Source: Siphonodentalium dalli
Lineage: Eukaryota > Mollusca > Scaphopoda > Gadilida > Siphonodentaliidae
NCBI GenBank assembly: GCA_032622095.1
Contig: CP136063.1
Coordinates: 216,585,982 to 216,649,981, forward strand
Reading direction: 5' to 3'
DNA: 64,000 nucleotides
The first letter of the stretch is position 1; each line of letters begins with the position of its first letter. The notes under the pieces are model-generated. The model did no database searches, was not told the DNA's origin, and saw only the letters and a list, made by a program, of their open reading frames with translations. Shown in pieces: positions 35,797-48,949 of this stretch. Made by a program: the position numbers and the translations under genes.

Positions 35797-38700
35797 GTTT
35801 TATAGAGCCCATATACAGAATGAGCAGGTGATGCCACAGTGTCCTGGGCCCACAAACAAGGTACCCCGCCTTGCTCACCGGAAGCTTATATTATGCTAAT
35901 GATGAACAGACAGTCTGCCGTAGGAGCAGTTTTAGCCAGTCAAAAATAAAATTAGTGTAAATAAAATTGTAGAGAATCCTGAATATCATGAATTGATTAC
36001 ATGATGGTATACACTTACAAAGCCCAAAATTTACAACTATAAATTCAACAACAGTCGTAGTCAGGTTATATTGTTTACATAAACATCGGAGGTGCCCTTG
36101 TTGTTAGCGGGAGTTATCGGAATACACCGAGATCGCATCGGGCGCATACATTCCTATATTTTACATATTTCCGCGTTATCATATGCGTATTTTACATATT
36201 AAATATAGTATACACAAATTATGGCATCCAGGTGAGACATAAAAATCTCTCGCGGAAAACAGACGCAAACAGGCGGACGGGCGGACTGACTAAACGGCAG
36301 ACATTGAATGTCGGCCACAAAACGTTATCCTACATTATATATTAAATATATGTATTAGCGTCTTTTATGCGTGCAATGAGTTGGACTCCGCAATATTTAT
36401 AACAATTAACGCTATTTAATTATATGCATATATGTGCGTGTTTACCTGCTTGTATTTTTGATGCCTGAAGTTCCCGTCTTTGTAAAACAAGTGCGTTTAT
36501 CATGTACGCATATACAAACCATAACCATTCATACTTGGGTATGAATGTTTCACTGACTCCATATACTCATTAAAAGATATCAACATAGACAATTAATTAT
36601 CGAATAATCCACACACTATCGTGGAAGGTTATTTCGTTTCTTTGACCAAGGGAGGTCCCGTTGTTTGATTACCTATAATTCCCGTATAAAAGTAAATAAC
36701 TCATAGATGAACCACTCTTTATATATAATGCAGTATAGCTTAACAGTCTGGGAAACAAAGCTGATACATGTAGCAAGCATTTTTACAAGATAAGAAAACA
36801 TGCGTTATCATATATGTGTATTTTCCATATTAAATATCGGTATACACATACTAATGACATCCAGGTGAGACATACAAATCTATCGCGGAAAACAGACACA
36901 AACGGACGGACGGGCGGACTGACTAAATGGCAGACATTGAATGTCGGCCACAAAACGTTATCCTACATTGTATTAAATATATATTAGCGTATTATATGCG
37001 TGCATGGTGTTGGACTGTTGGAGTCCGCAATATTTATAACAAATAAAGCTATTTAAATTATATGCATACGTGCGTGTTTACTTGTTTGCATATTTTGGGG
37101 CCTGGAGTTCCCGACTTTGTAAAATAAGTGCGTTTAACATGTACGCATATGCAAATCATAATCATTCATACTTGGGTATGAATGTTTTCACTTCATATAT
37201 TTATTAAAAGATACCAACACTGAAAAATTTCAATTATCGAATTATCCACACATTATCGTGGAAGGTTATTTCGTTTCCTTGACCAAGGGAGGTCCCGTTG
37301 TCTGATTATCGCGGTACCCATAAATCCCGTATAAAATAAATCATAGATAAACCACTCTTTATGTAATGCAGTAGCTTTGGCTATACATGTAGTAAGTATC
37401 TATATATCACACGACAACTAGTCTATTTTATATTTGTCATGATATATAGGGCTGTTGTCAGTAAGTAATTAAATTACAAACCTATACATATGATATGGTA
37501 AACGCTCTTTATATATAGCATATAACAGTTATGTATATACCGTACATCGGCTGGGATTGTGTTCAAAGTTCCCATGCATACAATTTGTTATCGTGATAGC
37601 AGACAAAAACGTGGGCCATCCCACATACAGGTATACAATCAACCATCCATAAGTTAAATGGTTTGTTGGTTAACGGGCCCTGTTTCTAAAGTGGTGTTGA
37701 CATGTGGAGCTATGTAAACATGTCATATTTACTGTATTTGAGTGTTTATTTTTTGAGTGTTTATTTTTTGACTTATCGTACTAGCTTGATAACACAGAAG
37801 GAATCAATTGTTTGGAAAATGTTTACTAAGTCCGTTCCGAAATCATATTTTTGTACCGAAAGTTGGTCCTATAAAAAAATGTTTGGCCATAGCAGCTCAT
37901 CAGGTACACCTCTGGTCTATAACAGATATAAAGCAATCTGTTATTTCATATATGGTTTCGGGAGTTAAGTGCACGACCTTATGGACAGACCAGTTCTCCC
38001 GTACAGACCAAATCCTTGGCCTGTACGCTGAAAGCCAGAAAATTGCCTGCTGATTCCTCCAATATCAAACTAGTACGAACTGCCAAAGGTATTTTATCAC
38101 GCGCGATGGTAACAGTGCACTGTAAAAATCGCGACGGTATTTATGTCCGAACATATATTATAGTTATAAACTGTGTTGATAGTGTATCTGTTGTATAACA
38201 ACAAAATTGCGCAAAGTAAAAACATTGTTTTGTCCGGTAAAAACCCAATTAAAAGCAAAAACGTGGTATAAATTAACATTAGTTTACCTGTAATCAGAAA
38301 ATAAACACATGTAGTAACCTCCATGTAGTATCCCCGTTCGTCAGTACATGCGAATTATTTAAGAACACATATCCTCTATTCGCGAAGGAGCCCAAAATGA
38401 ACAGCCTACCTGGGCCTTATTCCTGCTAGTATGAAGTGCAGACGTTATGAGATACGTCACGATTCACGAGCTCCGGTGTGACGCGTATCCATCCGTGACG
38501 TCACACATCGGGTGCGTGTAAGGCCATTTAAAGGGATACATATTGAATGTGTGTTGTTCATAATTATATGTACATGCTTTATCTGCCCGTATGCTTTATC
38601 TGCATGCCCGTTGAAAGTATTATAAATTAAATTAGATTTCACACAAACAACTGTACAGTTGGAATGTGGATATACATATATTTACCAATAAGGGTTATAG

Positions 38701-39107
38701 CAAATGGACCCAAGTTATAGTCATAACATGTGTATCTGAACTTAGTGTGGGCTTATAATAGTGTTGTTTATGAAATTTTATGATCATAATCCAAACATAT
38801 ACGTTATTATCTTTTTGGGGTATTAGAGTGACACATATATGCTTTATTGGTACCCTAATGGACATGTTCATAGTGTATTTTGGTAATCCAAATAGATCGT
38901 TATGATGCTATCATGATAACAGGATAAAATTGTTTAACATAATAGTAAATTAGGATAAATAGTTGGTCGAACTAAGAAATAACTAACTAAAATAATCAGT
39001 GGTTTATAAATAAATAAACCTGGTTACCCAGAAAATCGTCAAACGTCTAATATTCCGAAAGAACCCTTGAGAGCAGGACACCATTCCAAAGGGATCGATG
39101 TATCATT
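35797..39107 (+). repeat. Array unit 2 (3,311 bp)
   Basis: Same length as unit 1 with only a few private differences seen: TATATACCGTACATC near 37,535 where others have GGG, GGCCATAGCAG near 37,886 and GGTACCCTAATGG near 38,850. Confidence 0.9.
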
Positions 39108-42100
39108 GTTTTATAGAGCCCATATACAGAATGAGCAGGTGATGCCACAGTGTCCTGGGCCCACAAACAAGGTACCCCGCCTTGCTCACCGGAAGCTTAT
39201 ATTATGCTAATGATGAACAGACAGTCTGCCGTAGGAGCAGTTTTAGCCAGTCAAAAATAAAATTAGTGTAAATAAAATTGTAGAGAATCCCGAATATCAT
39301 GAATTGATTACATGATGGTATACACTTACAAAGCCCAAAATTTACAACTATAAATTCAACAACAGTCTTAGTCAGGTTATATTGTTTACATAAACATCGG
39401 AGGTGCCCTTGTTGTTAGCGGGAGTTATCGGAATACACCGAGGTCGCATCGGGCGCATACATTCCTATATTTTACATATTTCCGCGTTATCATATGCGTA
39501 TTTTACATATTAAATATAGTATACACAAATTATGGCATCCAGGTGAGACATAAAAATCTCTCGCGGAAAACAGACGCAAACAGGCGGACGGGCGGACTGA
39601 CTAAACGGCAGACATTGAATGTCGGCCACAAAACGTTATCCTACATTATATATTAAATATATGTATTAGCGTCTTTTATGCGTGCAATGAGTTGGACTCC
39701 GCAATATTTATAACAATTAACGCTATTTAATTATATGCATATATGTGCGTGTTTACCTGCTTGTATTTTTGATGCCTGAAGTTCCCGTCTTTGTAAAACA
39801 AGTGCGTTTATCATGTACGCATATACAAACCATAACCATTCATACTTGGGTATGAATGTTTCACTGACTCCATATACTCATTAAAAGATATCAACATAGA
39901 CAATTAATTATCGAATAATCCACACACTATCGTGGAAGGTTATTTCGTTTCTTTGACCAAGGGAGGTCCCGTTGTTTGATTACCTATAATTCCCGTATAA
40001 AAGTAAAAAACTCATAGATGAACCACTCTTTATATATAATGCAGTATAGCTTAACAGTCTGGGAAACAAAGCTGATACATGTAGCAAGCATTTTTACAAG
40101 ATAAGAAAACATGCGTTATCATATATGTGTATTTTCCATATTAAATATCGGTATACACATACTAATGACATCCAGGTGAGACATACAAATCTATCGCGGA
40201 AAACAGACACAAACGGACGGACGGGCGGACTGACTAAATGGCAGACATTGAATGTCGGCCACAAAACGTTATCCTACATTGTATTAAATATATATTAGCG
40301 TATTATATGCGTGCATGGTGTTGGACTGTTGGAGTCCGCAATATTTAATACAAATAAAGCTATTTAAATTATATGCATACGTGCTTGTTTACTTGTTTGC
40401 ATATTTTGGGGCCTGGAGTTCCCGACTTTGTAAAATAAGTGCGTTTAACATGTACGCATATGCAAATCATAATCATTCATACTTGGGTATGAATGTTTTC
40501 ACTTCATATATTTATTAAAAGATACCAACACTGAAAAATTTCAATTATCGAATTATCCACACATTATCGTGGAAGGTTATTTCGTTTCCTTGACCAAGGG
40601 AGGTCCCGTTGTCTGATTATCGCGGTACCCATAAATCCCGTATAAAATAAATCATAGATAAACCACTCTTTATGTAATGCAGTAGCTTTGGCTATACATG
40701 TAGTAAGTATCTATATATCACACGACAACTAGTCTATTTTATATTTGTCATGATATATAGGGCTGTTGTCAGTAAGTAATTAAATTACAAACCTATACAT
40801 ATGATATGGTAAACGCTCTTTATATATAGCATATAACAGTTATGTATATAGGGTACATCGGCTGGGATTGTGTTCAAAGTTCCCATGCATACAATTTGTT
40901 ATCGTGATAGCAGACAAAAACGTGGGCCATCCCACATACAGGTATACAATCAACCATCCATAAGTTAAATGGTTTGTTGGTTAACGGGCCCTGTTTCTAA
41001 AGTGGTGTTGACATGTGGAGCTATGTAAACATGTCATATTTACTGTATTTGAGTGTTTATTTTTTGAGTGTTTATTTTTTGACTTATCGTACTAGCTTGA
41101 TAACACAGAAGGAATCAATTGTTTGGAAAATGTTTACTAAGTCCGTTCCGAAATCATATTTTTGTACCGAAAGTTGGTCCTATAAAAAAATGTTTGGCCA
41201 CAGCAGCTCATCAGGTACACCTCTGGTCTATAACAGATATAAAGCAATCTGTTATTTCATATATGGTTTCGGGAGTTAAGTGCACGACCTTATGGACAGA
41301 CCAGTTCTCCCGTACAGACCAAATCCTTGGCCTGTACGCTGAAAGCCAGAAAATTGCCTGCTGATTCCTCCAATATCAAACTAGTACGAACTGCCAAAGG
41401 TATTTTATCACGCGCGATGGTAACAGTGCACTGTAAAAATCGCGACGGTATTTATGTCCGAACATATATTATAGTTATAAACTGTGTTGATAGTGTATCT
41501 GTTGTATAACAACAAAATTGTGCAAAGTAAAAACATTGTTTTGTCCGGTAAAAACCCAATTAAAAGCAAAAACGTGGTATAAATTAACATTAGTTTACCT
41601 GTAATCAGAAAATAAACACATGTAGTAACCTCCATGTAGTATCCCCGTTCGTCAGTACATGCGAATTATTTAAGAACACATATCCTCTATTCGCGAAGGA
41701 GCCCAAAATGAACAGCCTACCTGGGCCTTATTCCTGCTAGTATGAAGTGCAGACGTTATGAGATACGTCACGATTCACGAGCTCCGGTGTGACGCGTATC
41801 CATCCGTGACGTCACACATCGGGTGCGTGTAAGGCCATTTAAAGGGATACATATTGAATGTGTGTTGTTCATAATTATATGTACATGCTTTATCTGCCCG
41901 TATGCTTTATCTGCATGCCCGTTGAAAGTATTATAAATTAAATTAGATTTCACACAAACAACTGTACAGTTGGAATGTGGATATACATATATTTACCAAT
42001 AAGGGTTATAGCAAATGGACCCAAGTTATAGTCATAACATGTGTATCTGAACTTAGTGTGGGCTTATAATAGTGTTGTTTATGAAATTTTATGATCATAA

Positions 42101-42418
42101 TCCAAACATATACGTTATTATCTTTTTGGGGTATTAGAGTGACACATATATGCTTTATTGGTACCATAATGGACATGTTCATAGTGTATTTTGGTAATCC
42201 AAATAGATCGTTATGATGCTATCATGATAACAGGATAAAATTGTTTAACATAATAGTAAATTAGGATAAATAGTTGGTCGAACTAAGAAATAACTAACTA
42301 AAATAATCAGTGGTTTATAAATAAATAAACCTGGTTACCCAGAAAATCGTCAAACGTCTAATATTCCGAAAGAACCCTTGAGAGCAGGACACCATTCCAA
42401 AGGGATCGATGTATCATT
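39108..42418 (+). repeat. Array unit 3 (3,311 bp)
   Basis: The most diverged direct unit, but still with only about seven differences: GAATCCCGAATATC, CAGTCTTAGTC, CCGAGGTCGC, GTAAAAAACTC, ATATTTAATACAAA, ACGTGCTTG and AAATTGTGC. All are substitutions or balanced changes, because the length stays exactly 3,311 bp. Confidence 0.9.
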
Positions 42419-44814
42419 GTTTTATAGAGCCCATATACAGAATGAGCAGGTGATGCCACAGTGTCCTGGGCCCACAAACAAGGTACCCCGCCTTGCTCAC
42501 CGGAAGCTTATATTATGCTAATGATGAACAGACAGTCTGCCGTAGGAGCAGTTTTAGCCAGTCAAAAATAAAATTAGTGTAAATAAAATTGTAGAGAATC
42601 CTGAATATCATGAATTGATTACATGATGGTATACACTTACAAAGCCCAAAATTTACAACTATAAATTCAACAACAGTCGTAGTCAGGTTATATTGTTTAC
42701 ATAAACATCGGAGGTGCCCTTGTTGTTAGCGGGAGTTATCGGAATACACCGAGATCGCATCGGGCGCATACATTCCTATATTTTACATATTTCCGCGTTA
42801 TCATATGCGTATTTTACATATTAAATATAGTATACACAAATTATGGCATCCAGGTGAGACATAAAAATCTCTCGCGGAAAACAGACGCAAACAGGCGGAC
42901 GGGCGGACTGACTAAACGGCAGACATTGAATGTCGGCCACAAAACGTTATCCTACATTATATATTAAATATATGTATTAGCGTCTTTTATGCGTGCAATG
43001 AGTTGGACTCCGCAATATTTATAACAATTAACGCTATTTAATTATATGCATATATGTGCGTGTTTACCTGCTTGTATTTTTGATGCCTGAAGTTCCCGTC
43101 TTTGTAAAACAAGTGCGTTTATCATGTACGCATATACAAACCATAACCATTCATACTTGGGTATGAATGTTTCACTGACTCCATATACTCATTAAAAGAT
43201 ATCAACATAGACAATTAATTATCGAATAATCCACACACTATCGTGGAAGGTTATTTCGTTTCTTTGACCAAGGGAGGTCCCGTTGTTTGATTACCTATAA
43301 TTCCCGTATAAAAGTAAATAACTCATAGATGAACCACTCTTTATATATAATGCAGTATAGCTTAACAGTCTGGGAAACAAAGCTGATACATGTAGCAAGC
43401 ATTTTTACAAGATAAGAAAACATGCGTTATCATATATGTGTATTTTCCATATTAAATATCGGTATACACATACTAATGACATCCAGGTGAGACATACAAA
43501 TCTATCGCGGAAAACAGACACAAACGGACGGACGGGCGGACTGACTAAATGGCAGACATTGAATGTCGGCCACAAAACGTTATCCTACATTGTATTAAAT
43601 ATATATTAGCGTATTATATGCGTGCATGGTGTTGGACTGTTGGAGTCCGCAATATTTATAACAAATAAAGCTATTTAAATTATATGCATACGTGCGTGTT
43701 TACTTGTTTGCATATTTTGGGGCCTGGAGTTCCCGACTTTGTAAAATAAGTGCGTTTAACATGTACGCATATGCAAATCATAATCATTCATACTTGGGTA
43801 TGAATGTTTTCACTTCATATATTTATTAAAAGATACCAACACTGAAAAATTTCAATTATCGAATTATCCACACATTATCGTGGAAGGTTATTTCGTTTCC
43901 TTGACCAAGGGAGGTCCCGTTGTCTGATTATCGCGGTACCCATAAATCCCGTATAAAATAAATCATAGATAAACCACTCTTTATGTAATGCAGTAGCTTT
44001 GGCTATACATGTAGTAAGTATCTATATATCACACGACAACTAGTCTATTTTATATTTGTCATGATATATAGGGCTGTTGTCAGTAAGTAATTAAATTACA
44101 AACCTATACATATGATATGGTAAACGCTCTTTATATATAGCATATAACAGTTATGTATATAGGGTACATCGGCTGGGATTGTGTTCAAAGTTCCCATGCA
44201 TACAATTTGTTATCGTGATAGCAGACAAAAACGTGGGCCATCCCACATACAGGTATACAATCAACCATCCATAAGTTAAATGGTTTGTTGGTTAACGGGC
44301 CCTGTTTCTAAAGTGGTGTTGACATGTGGAGCTATGTAAACATGTCATATTTACTGTATTTGAGTGTTTATTTTTTGAGTGTTTATTTTTTGACTTATCG
44401 TACTAGCTTGATAACACAGAAGGAATCAATTGTTTGGAAAATGTTTACTAAGTCCGTTCCGAAATCATATTTTTGTACCGAAAGTTGGTCCTATAAAAAA
44501 ATGTTTGGCCACAGCAGCTCATCAGGTACACCTCTGGTCTATAACTGATATAAAGCAATCTGTTATTTCATATATGGTTTCGGGAGTTAAGTGCACGACC
44601 TTATGGACAGACCAGTTCTCCCGTACAGACCAAATCCTTGGCCTGTACGCTGAAAGCCAGAAAATTGCCTGCTGATTCCTCCAATATCAAACTAGTACGA
44701 ACTGCCAAAGGTATTTTATCACGCGCGATGGTAACAGTGCACTGTAAAAATCGCGACGGTATTTATGTCCGAACATATATTATAGTTATAAACTGTGTTG
44801 ATAGTGTATCTGTT
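42419..44814 (+). repeat. Array unit 4, truncated at 2,396 bp
   Basis: Follows the unit 1 sequence to GTGTATCTGTT at 44,814. The next base starts the inverted copy, at a GCACTT/AAGTGC junction. One visible private change turns CAGATATAAAG into CTGATATAAAG near 44,546. Positions 44,595-44,814 form the 220-bp spacer of the large palindrome. Confidence 0.88.
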
Positions 44815-47010
44815 GCACTTAACTCCCGAAACCATATATGAAATAACAGATTGCTTTATATCTGTTATAGACCAGAGGTGTACCTGATGAGCTGCTGTGG
44901 CCAAACATTTTTTTATAGGACCAACTTTCGGTACAAAAATATGATTTCGGAACGGACTTAGTAAACATTTTCCAAACAATTGATTCCTTCTGTGTTATCA
45001 AGCTAGTACGATAAGTCAAAAAAATAAACACTCAAAAAATAAACACTCAAATACAGTAAATATGACATGTTTACATAGCTCCACATGTCAACACCACTTT
45101 AGAAACAGGGCCCGTTAACCAACAAACCATTTAACTTATGGATGGTTGATTGTATACCTGTATGTGGGATGGCCCACGTTTTTGTCTGCTATCACGATAA
45201 CAAATTGTATGCATGGGAACTTTGAACACAATCCCAGCCGATGTACCCTATATACATAACTGTTATATACTCTATATAATTTATAAAGAGCGTTTACCAT
45301 ATCATATGCATAGGTTTGTAATTTAATTACTTACTGACAACAGCCCTATATATCATGACAAATATAAAATAGACTAGTTGTCGTGTGATATATAGATACT
45401 TACTGTATACATGTATAGCCAAAGCTACTGCATTACATAAAGAGTGGTTTATCTATGATTTATTTTATACGGGATTTATGGGTACCGCGGTAATCAGACA
45501 ACGGGACCTCCCTTGGTCAAGGAAACGAAATAACCTTCCACGATAATGTGTGGATAATTCGATAATTGAAAATTTTCAGTGTTGGTATCTTTTAATAAGT
45601 ATATGAAGTGAAAACATTCATACCGAAGTATGAATGATTATGGTTTGCATATGCGTACATGTTAAACGCACTTATTTTACAAAGTCGGGAACTCCAGGCC
45701 CCAAAATATGCAAACAAGTAAACACGCACGCATGCATATAATTTAAATAGCTTTATTTGTTATAAATATTGCGGACTCCAACAGTCCAACTCCATGCACG
45801 CATATAATACGCTAATATATATTTAATACAATGTAGGATAACGTTTTGTGGCCGACATTCAATGTCTGCCATTTAGTCAGTCCGCCCGTCCGTCCGTTTG
45901 TGTCTGTTTTCCGCGATAGATTTGTATGTCTCACCTGGATGTCATTAGTATGTGTATACCGATATTTAGTATGGAAAATACACATATATGATAACGCATG
46001 TTGTCTTATCTTGTAAAAATGCTTACTACATGTATCAGCTTTGTTTCCCAGACTGTTAAGCTATACTGCATTATATATAAAGAGTGGTTCATCTATATAT
46101 GAGTTATTTATTTTTATACGGGATTTATAGGTAATCAAACAACGGGACCTCCCTTGGTCAAAGAAACGAAATAACCTTCCACGATAGTGTGTGGATTATT
46201 CGATAATTAATTGTCTATGTTGATATCTTTTAATGAGTATATGGAGTGAAACATTCATACCCAAGTATGAATGGTTATGGTTTGTATATGCGTACATGAT
46301 AAACGCACTTGTTTTACAAATACGGGAACTTCAGGCATCAAAAATACAAGCAGGTAAACACGCACATATATGCATATAATTAAATAGCGTTAATTGTTAT
46401 AAATATTGCGGACTCCAACAGTCCAACTCATTGCACGCATAAAAGACGCTAATACATATATTTAATATATAATGTAGGATAACGTTTTGTGGCCGACATT
46501 CAATGTCTGCCGTTTAGTCAGTCCGCCCGTCCGCCTGTTTGCGTCTGTTTTCCGCGAGAGATTTTTATGTCTCACCTGGATGCCATAATTTGTGTATACT
46601 ATATTTAATATGTAAAATACGCATATGATAACGCGGAAATATGTAAAATATAGGAATGTATGCGCCCGATGCGATCTCGGTGGATTCCGATAACTCCCGC
46701 TAACAACAAGAGCACCTCCGATGTTTATGTAAACAATATAACCTGACTACGACTGTTGTTGAATTTATAGTTGTAAATTTTGGGCTTTGGAAGTGTATAC
46801 CATCGTGTAATCAATTCATGATATTCAGGATTCTCTACAATTTTATTTACACTAATTTTATTTTTGACTGGCTAAAACTGCTCCTACGGCAGACTGTCTG
46901 TTCATCATCAGCATAATATAAGCTTCCGGTGAGCAAGGCGGGGTACCTTGTTTGTGGGCCCAGGACACTGTGGAATCACCTGCTCATTCTGTATATGGGC
47001 TCTATAAAAC
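44815..47010 (-). repeat. Inverted array unit, 2.2 kb
   Basis: Reverse complement of the unit start (offset 1 to 2,176), about 95% identical by eye with several small indels. It retains a 10-bp CTGTTGGAGT segment (about 46,415-46,425, reverse strand) that all four direct units lack at the equivalent place, although the second internal half of every unit has it. The inverted copy therefore did not come from the present direct units. Together with 42,419-44,594 it forms a palindrome with 2.2-kb arms and a 220-bp spacer. Confidence 0.88.
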
Positions 47011-47680
47011 AACGAACGGAAAATGAGAGTGTTTTTGTGCCATTATGGACCCATAATGATTTATAAGTTCATAATATGCGGAACACAACACAAATAAACC
47101 AATTCTTGGCTTACCATATATACGCTCTTTAAAACGTGTTTTCACTGTGGCCCGCGCCATAAAACGGATATAAGTCCACGATGGGCCTACTTCAGAATCA
47201 AGTAATCCAATGAGAACCTATGTGAATATTTTCGTTCGATTATGAACCTATTTGCGCGAGCACATGATGAATATACATTACTAGACACCTTTTGCATAAT
47301 GAACTACGATATATATCTTGGTTATTTAGATTTTTGTTAGAGTTTGTATGTCGAGGAGCTCGGGTTTCCAAGGAATTAACCCTGGAAATGATCCACACAT
47401 TTCTTGTCTATATGTTGATGAATGACGATCTTCATCAAGGTAAATCAACAATAAACTGAATGTTTAACAAAATTTAGAGCAAACATTATGCACCTGGCCA
47501 ACACTTGCATAGCAACAGTTGAGGTCACATGTTTCCGAATATCTTAGTTTTCCACTGCCCATCCGTGACGTGGCATAAATCGCCTGCTTTGTTTTGTTAT
47601 GATTTATGTGAAATAAGCAAGTATAGCAGTACTCCATTCCACGTATAAGCTATTTTGGGATTACAAAGATTATAAACAAG
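47011..47680 (+). mobile_element. Element A, copy 2, right part
   Basis: Resumes at AACGAACGGAAAATGAG, repeating 113 bp already present left of the array (47,011-47,123), and continues to the end GATTATAAACAAG at 47,680. It matches 20,379-21,056. The first 250 bp are the remainder of the M1 MITE. Confidence 0.78.
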
Positions 47681-47761
47681 AGTCGCTCGCCAGACTATCG
47701 GGACTGAGAATACTGGGACTGTGAATTATACTGCAGTCTGTACAACTAAGAATAACTTTAA

Positions 47762-48007
47762 CCCTTTGAGAGCCAGGTCCGATTTTTGTATCAACCCATA
47801 TACCCCGTGCCAATGCATTCTCTTATATATGCGAGTCGACCATAGGTCGCCTCGCATATATAAGAGAATGCATTGGCCTAACATTTATTTATTTATTTAT
47901 TTATTTTTTACAATTTATTACAATTTTAATAATTTATTCTTATATTCTTTAACAGACTTATTTTGTAGGTTTATGGACGATGAGATCGGCCCCTGGCACT
48001 CAAAGGG
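47762..48007. mobile_element. 246-bp piggyBac-type MITE
   Basis: TTAA on both sides (47,758-47,761 and 48,008-48,011) flanks inverted ends CCCTTTGAG(A/T)GCCAGG (47,762-47,783 and 47,985-48,007). TTAA duplications with CCC/GGG tips are diagnostic of piggyBac elements. There is no transposase; it would need one supplied in trans. It contains a near-perfect 67-bp hairpin and an (ATTT)n run at 47,884-47,906. Confidence 0.88.
47810..47876. repeat. 67-bp near-perfect hairpin within the MITE
   Basis: Arms of 32 nt (47,810-47,841 and 47,845-47,876) with a single mismatch and a 3-nt ATA loop. The arms include CCAATGCATTCTCTTATATA and its reverse complement. Transcribed, it would fold like a microRNA-type precursor, but nothing shows that it is transcribed. 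Confidence 0.85.
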
Positions 48008-48011
48008 TTAA

Positions 48012-48530
48012 AACATCTTATCGTCTTCTCAGTCACTCTCACCTATTCTAAGATGAACATTTTACAAGAACTGAATTTTCTTTTCTTTGGACCCATTATG
48101 ATTCCATAATTATTTAAACCATCTCAAGTTATACCATGTCCCAAAAGTGAAAGGTAACAACATTTAGATCAGGTTCAGTCAGCATCATTCATGGCACCCT
48201 AGATATATCATACCGTATCGAGATATGATATCGACATATTAGTGATTGCTATAATCCTCATTACATACACGAGAAGGGTTAATATCATATATACAGATGA
48301 CATTATAACACCTATATAAACTGGTAACATATCATAACCCATGTATTATCATAGTAATCTATATATACCAAACCTTACTTCTACATCACAAATAGTTTCT
48401 CGTGTACAGAAGTGGGTGGGGAGTGTTAAATTTCCTATCTCGGTCCATTTTGGTCCAATATACAAGTATCACCAATCATCAAAGGACCTGGAGATCCATT
48501 TGTCCAGTTAAATATATTCACCTGGATAAG
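48012..48530. other. AT-rich spacer, nothing recognised
   Basis: No coding frame, element end or tandem repeat seen. Confidence 0.45.
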
Positions 48531-48900
48531 TGGTAGTTAACACAACGTGACCCCATTTGAACAAATCTGAATCCCAGTCACCCAAATGAATCTCCATACC
48601 AAAATATTAAATATCCCCGATGGTTCTTGAGAGGAGGTCGTTTTACGAATTACTACGGAGAGAAAGAGTTGTTGCCATGGCACCTATTTGACCCGGTGAC
48701 CCCCATTTGAACAAATCTGAATGTGAGTCACCTAGGAAAATCCATTCTAATTGTGAACCCATTTGGTCTTGTGGATCTGGAGAAGAAAATTGTTGATGGA
48801 CGGACGAAAGGACACACCGATAGACGGATACGCCGACAGACGAACAGACAAACAAATCAATTCAGTACTCTCCCCATTTTTGTCTTTGAAGAATCAAGAG
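48530..48900 (+). repeat. Molluscan dispersed repeat R3, copy 2
   Basis: Contains GTGACCCCATTTGAACAAAT twice in slightly different forms (about 48,548 and 48,698), the GATGGTTCTTGAGAGGAGGT segment, and a degenerate GACGGACG tract near 48,797-48,850. The doubled core suggests a local duplication. Confidence 0.6.
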
Positions 48901-48949
48901 TATACTGAGTTCACCAGGTTGAGTAGTGTTAACACAATAATATTGGAAA

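Larger units (their letters stand above)
32486..47010. repeat. 14.5-kb macrosatellite array with inverted terminal copy
   Basis: Overall structure: three complete units of exactly 3,311 bp in tandem (starts 32,486, 35,797, 39,108), a fourth starting at 42,419 and broken at 44,814, then an inverted 2.2-kb copy ending at 47,010. Both outer ends therefore read GTTTTATAGAGCCCATATAC into the array. It is inserted in element A copy 2. No protein, RNA gene or transposase was recognised in any unit. The near-perfect periodicity could in principle come from assembly, but the copies carry private substitutions, which argues for real tandem units. Confidence 0.92.

Noticed and set aside
34391-44841. Sets of 60-88-codon open frames repeated in each array unit
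   Set aside because: They recur only because the DNA recurs. The translations show no domain, the frames overlap in several phases and on both strands, and the near absence of substitutions gives no evidence of coding constraint.
32486-47010. LTR retrotransposon interpretation of the array
   Set aside because: No gag-pol, no primer-binding site or polypurine tract, and the repeats are tandem plus inverted rather than two direct terminal repeats around a coding core.
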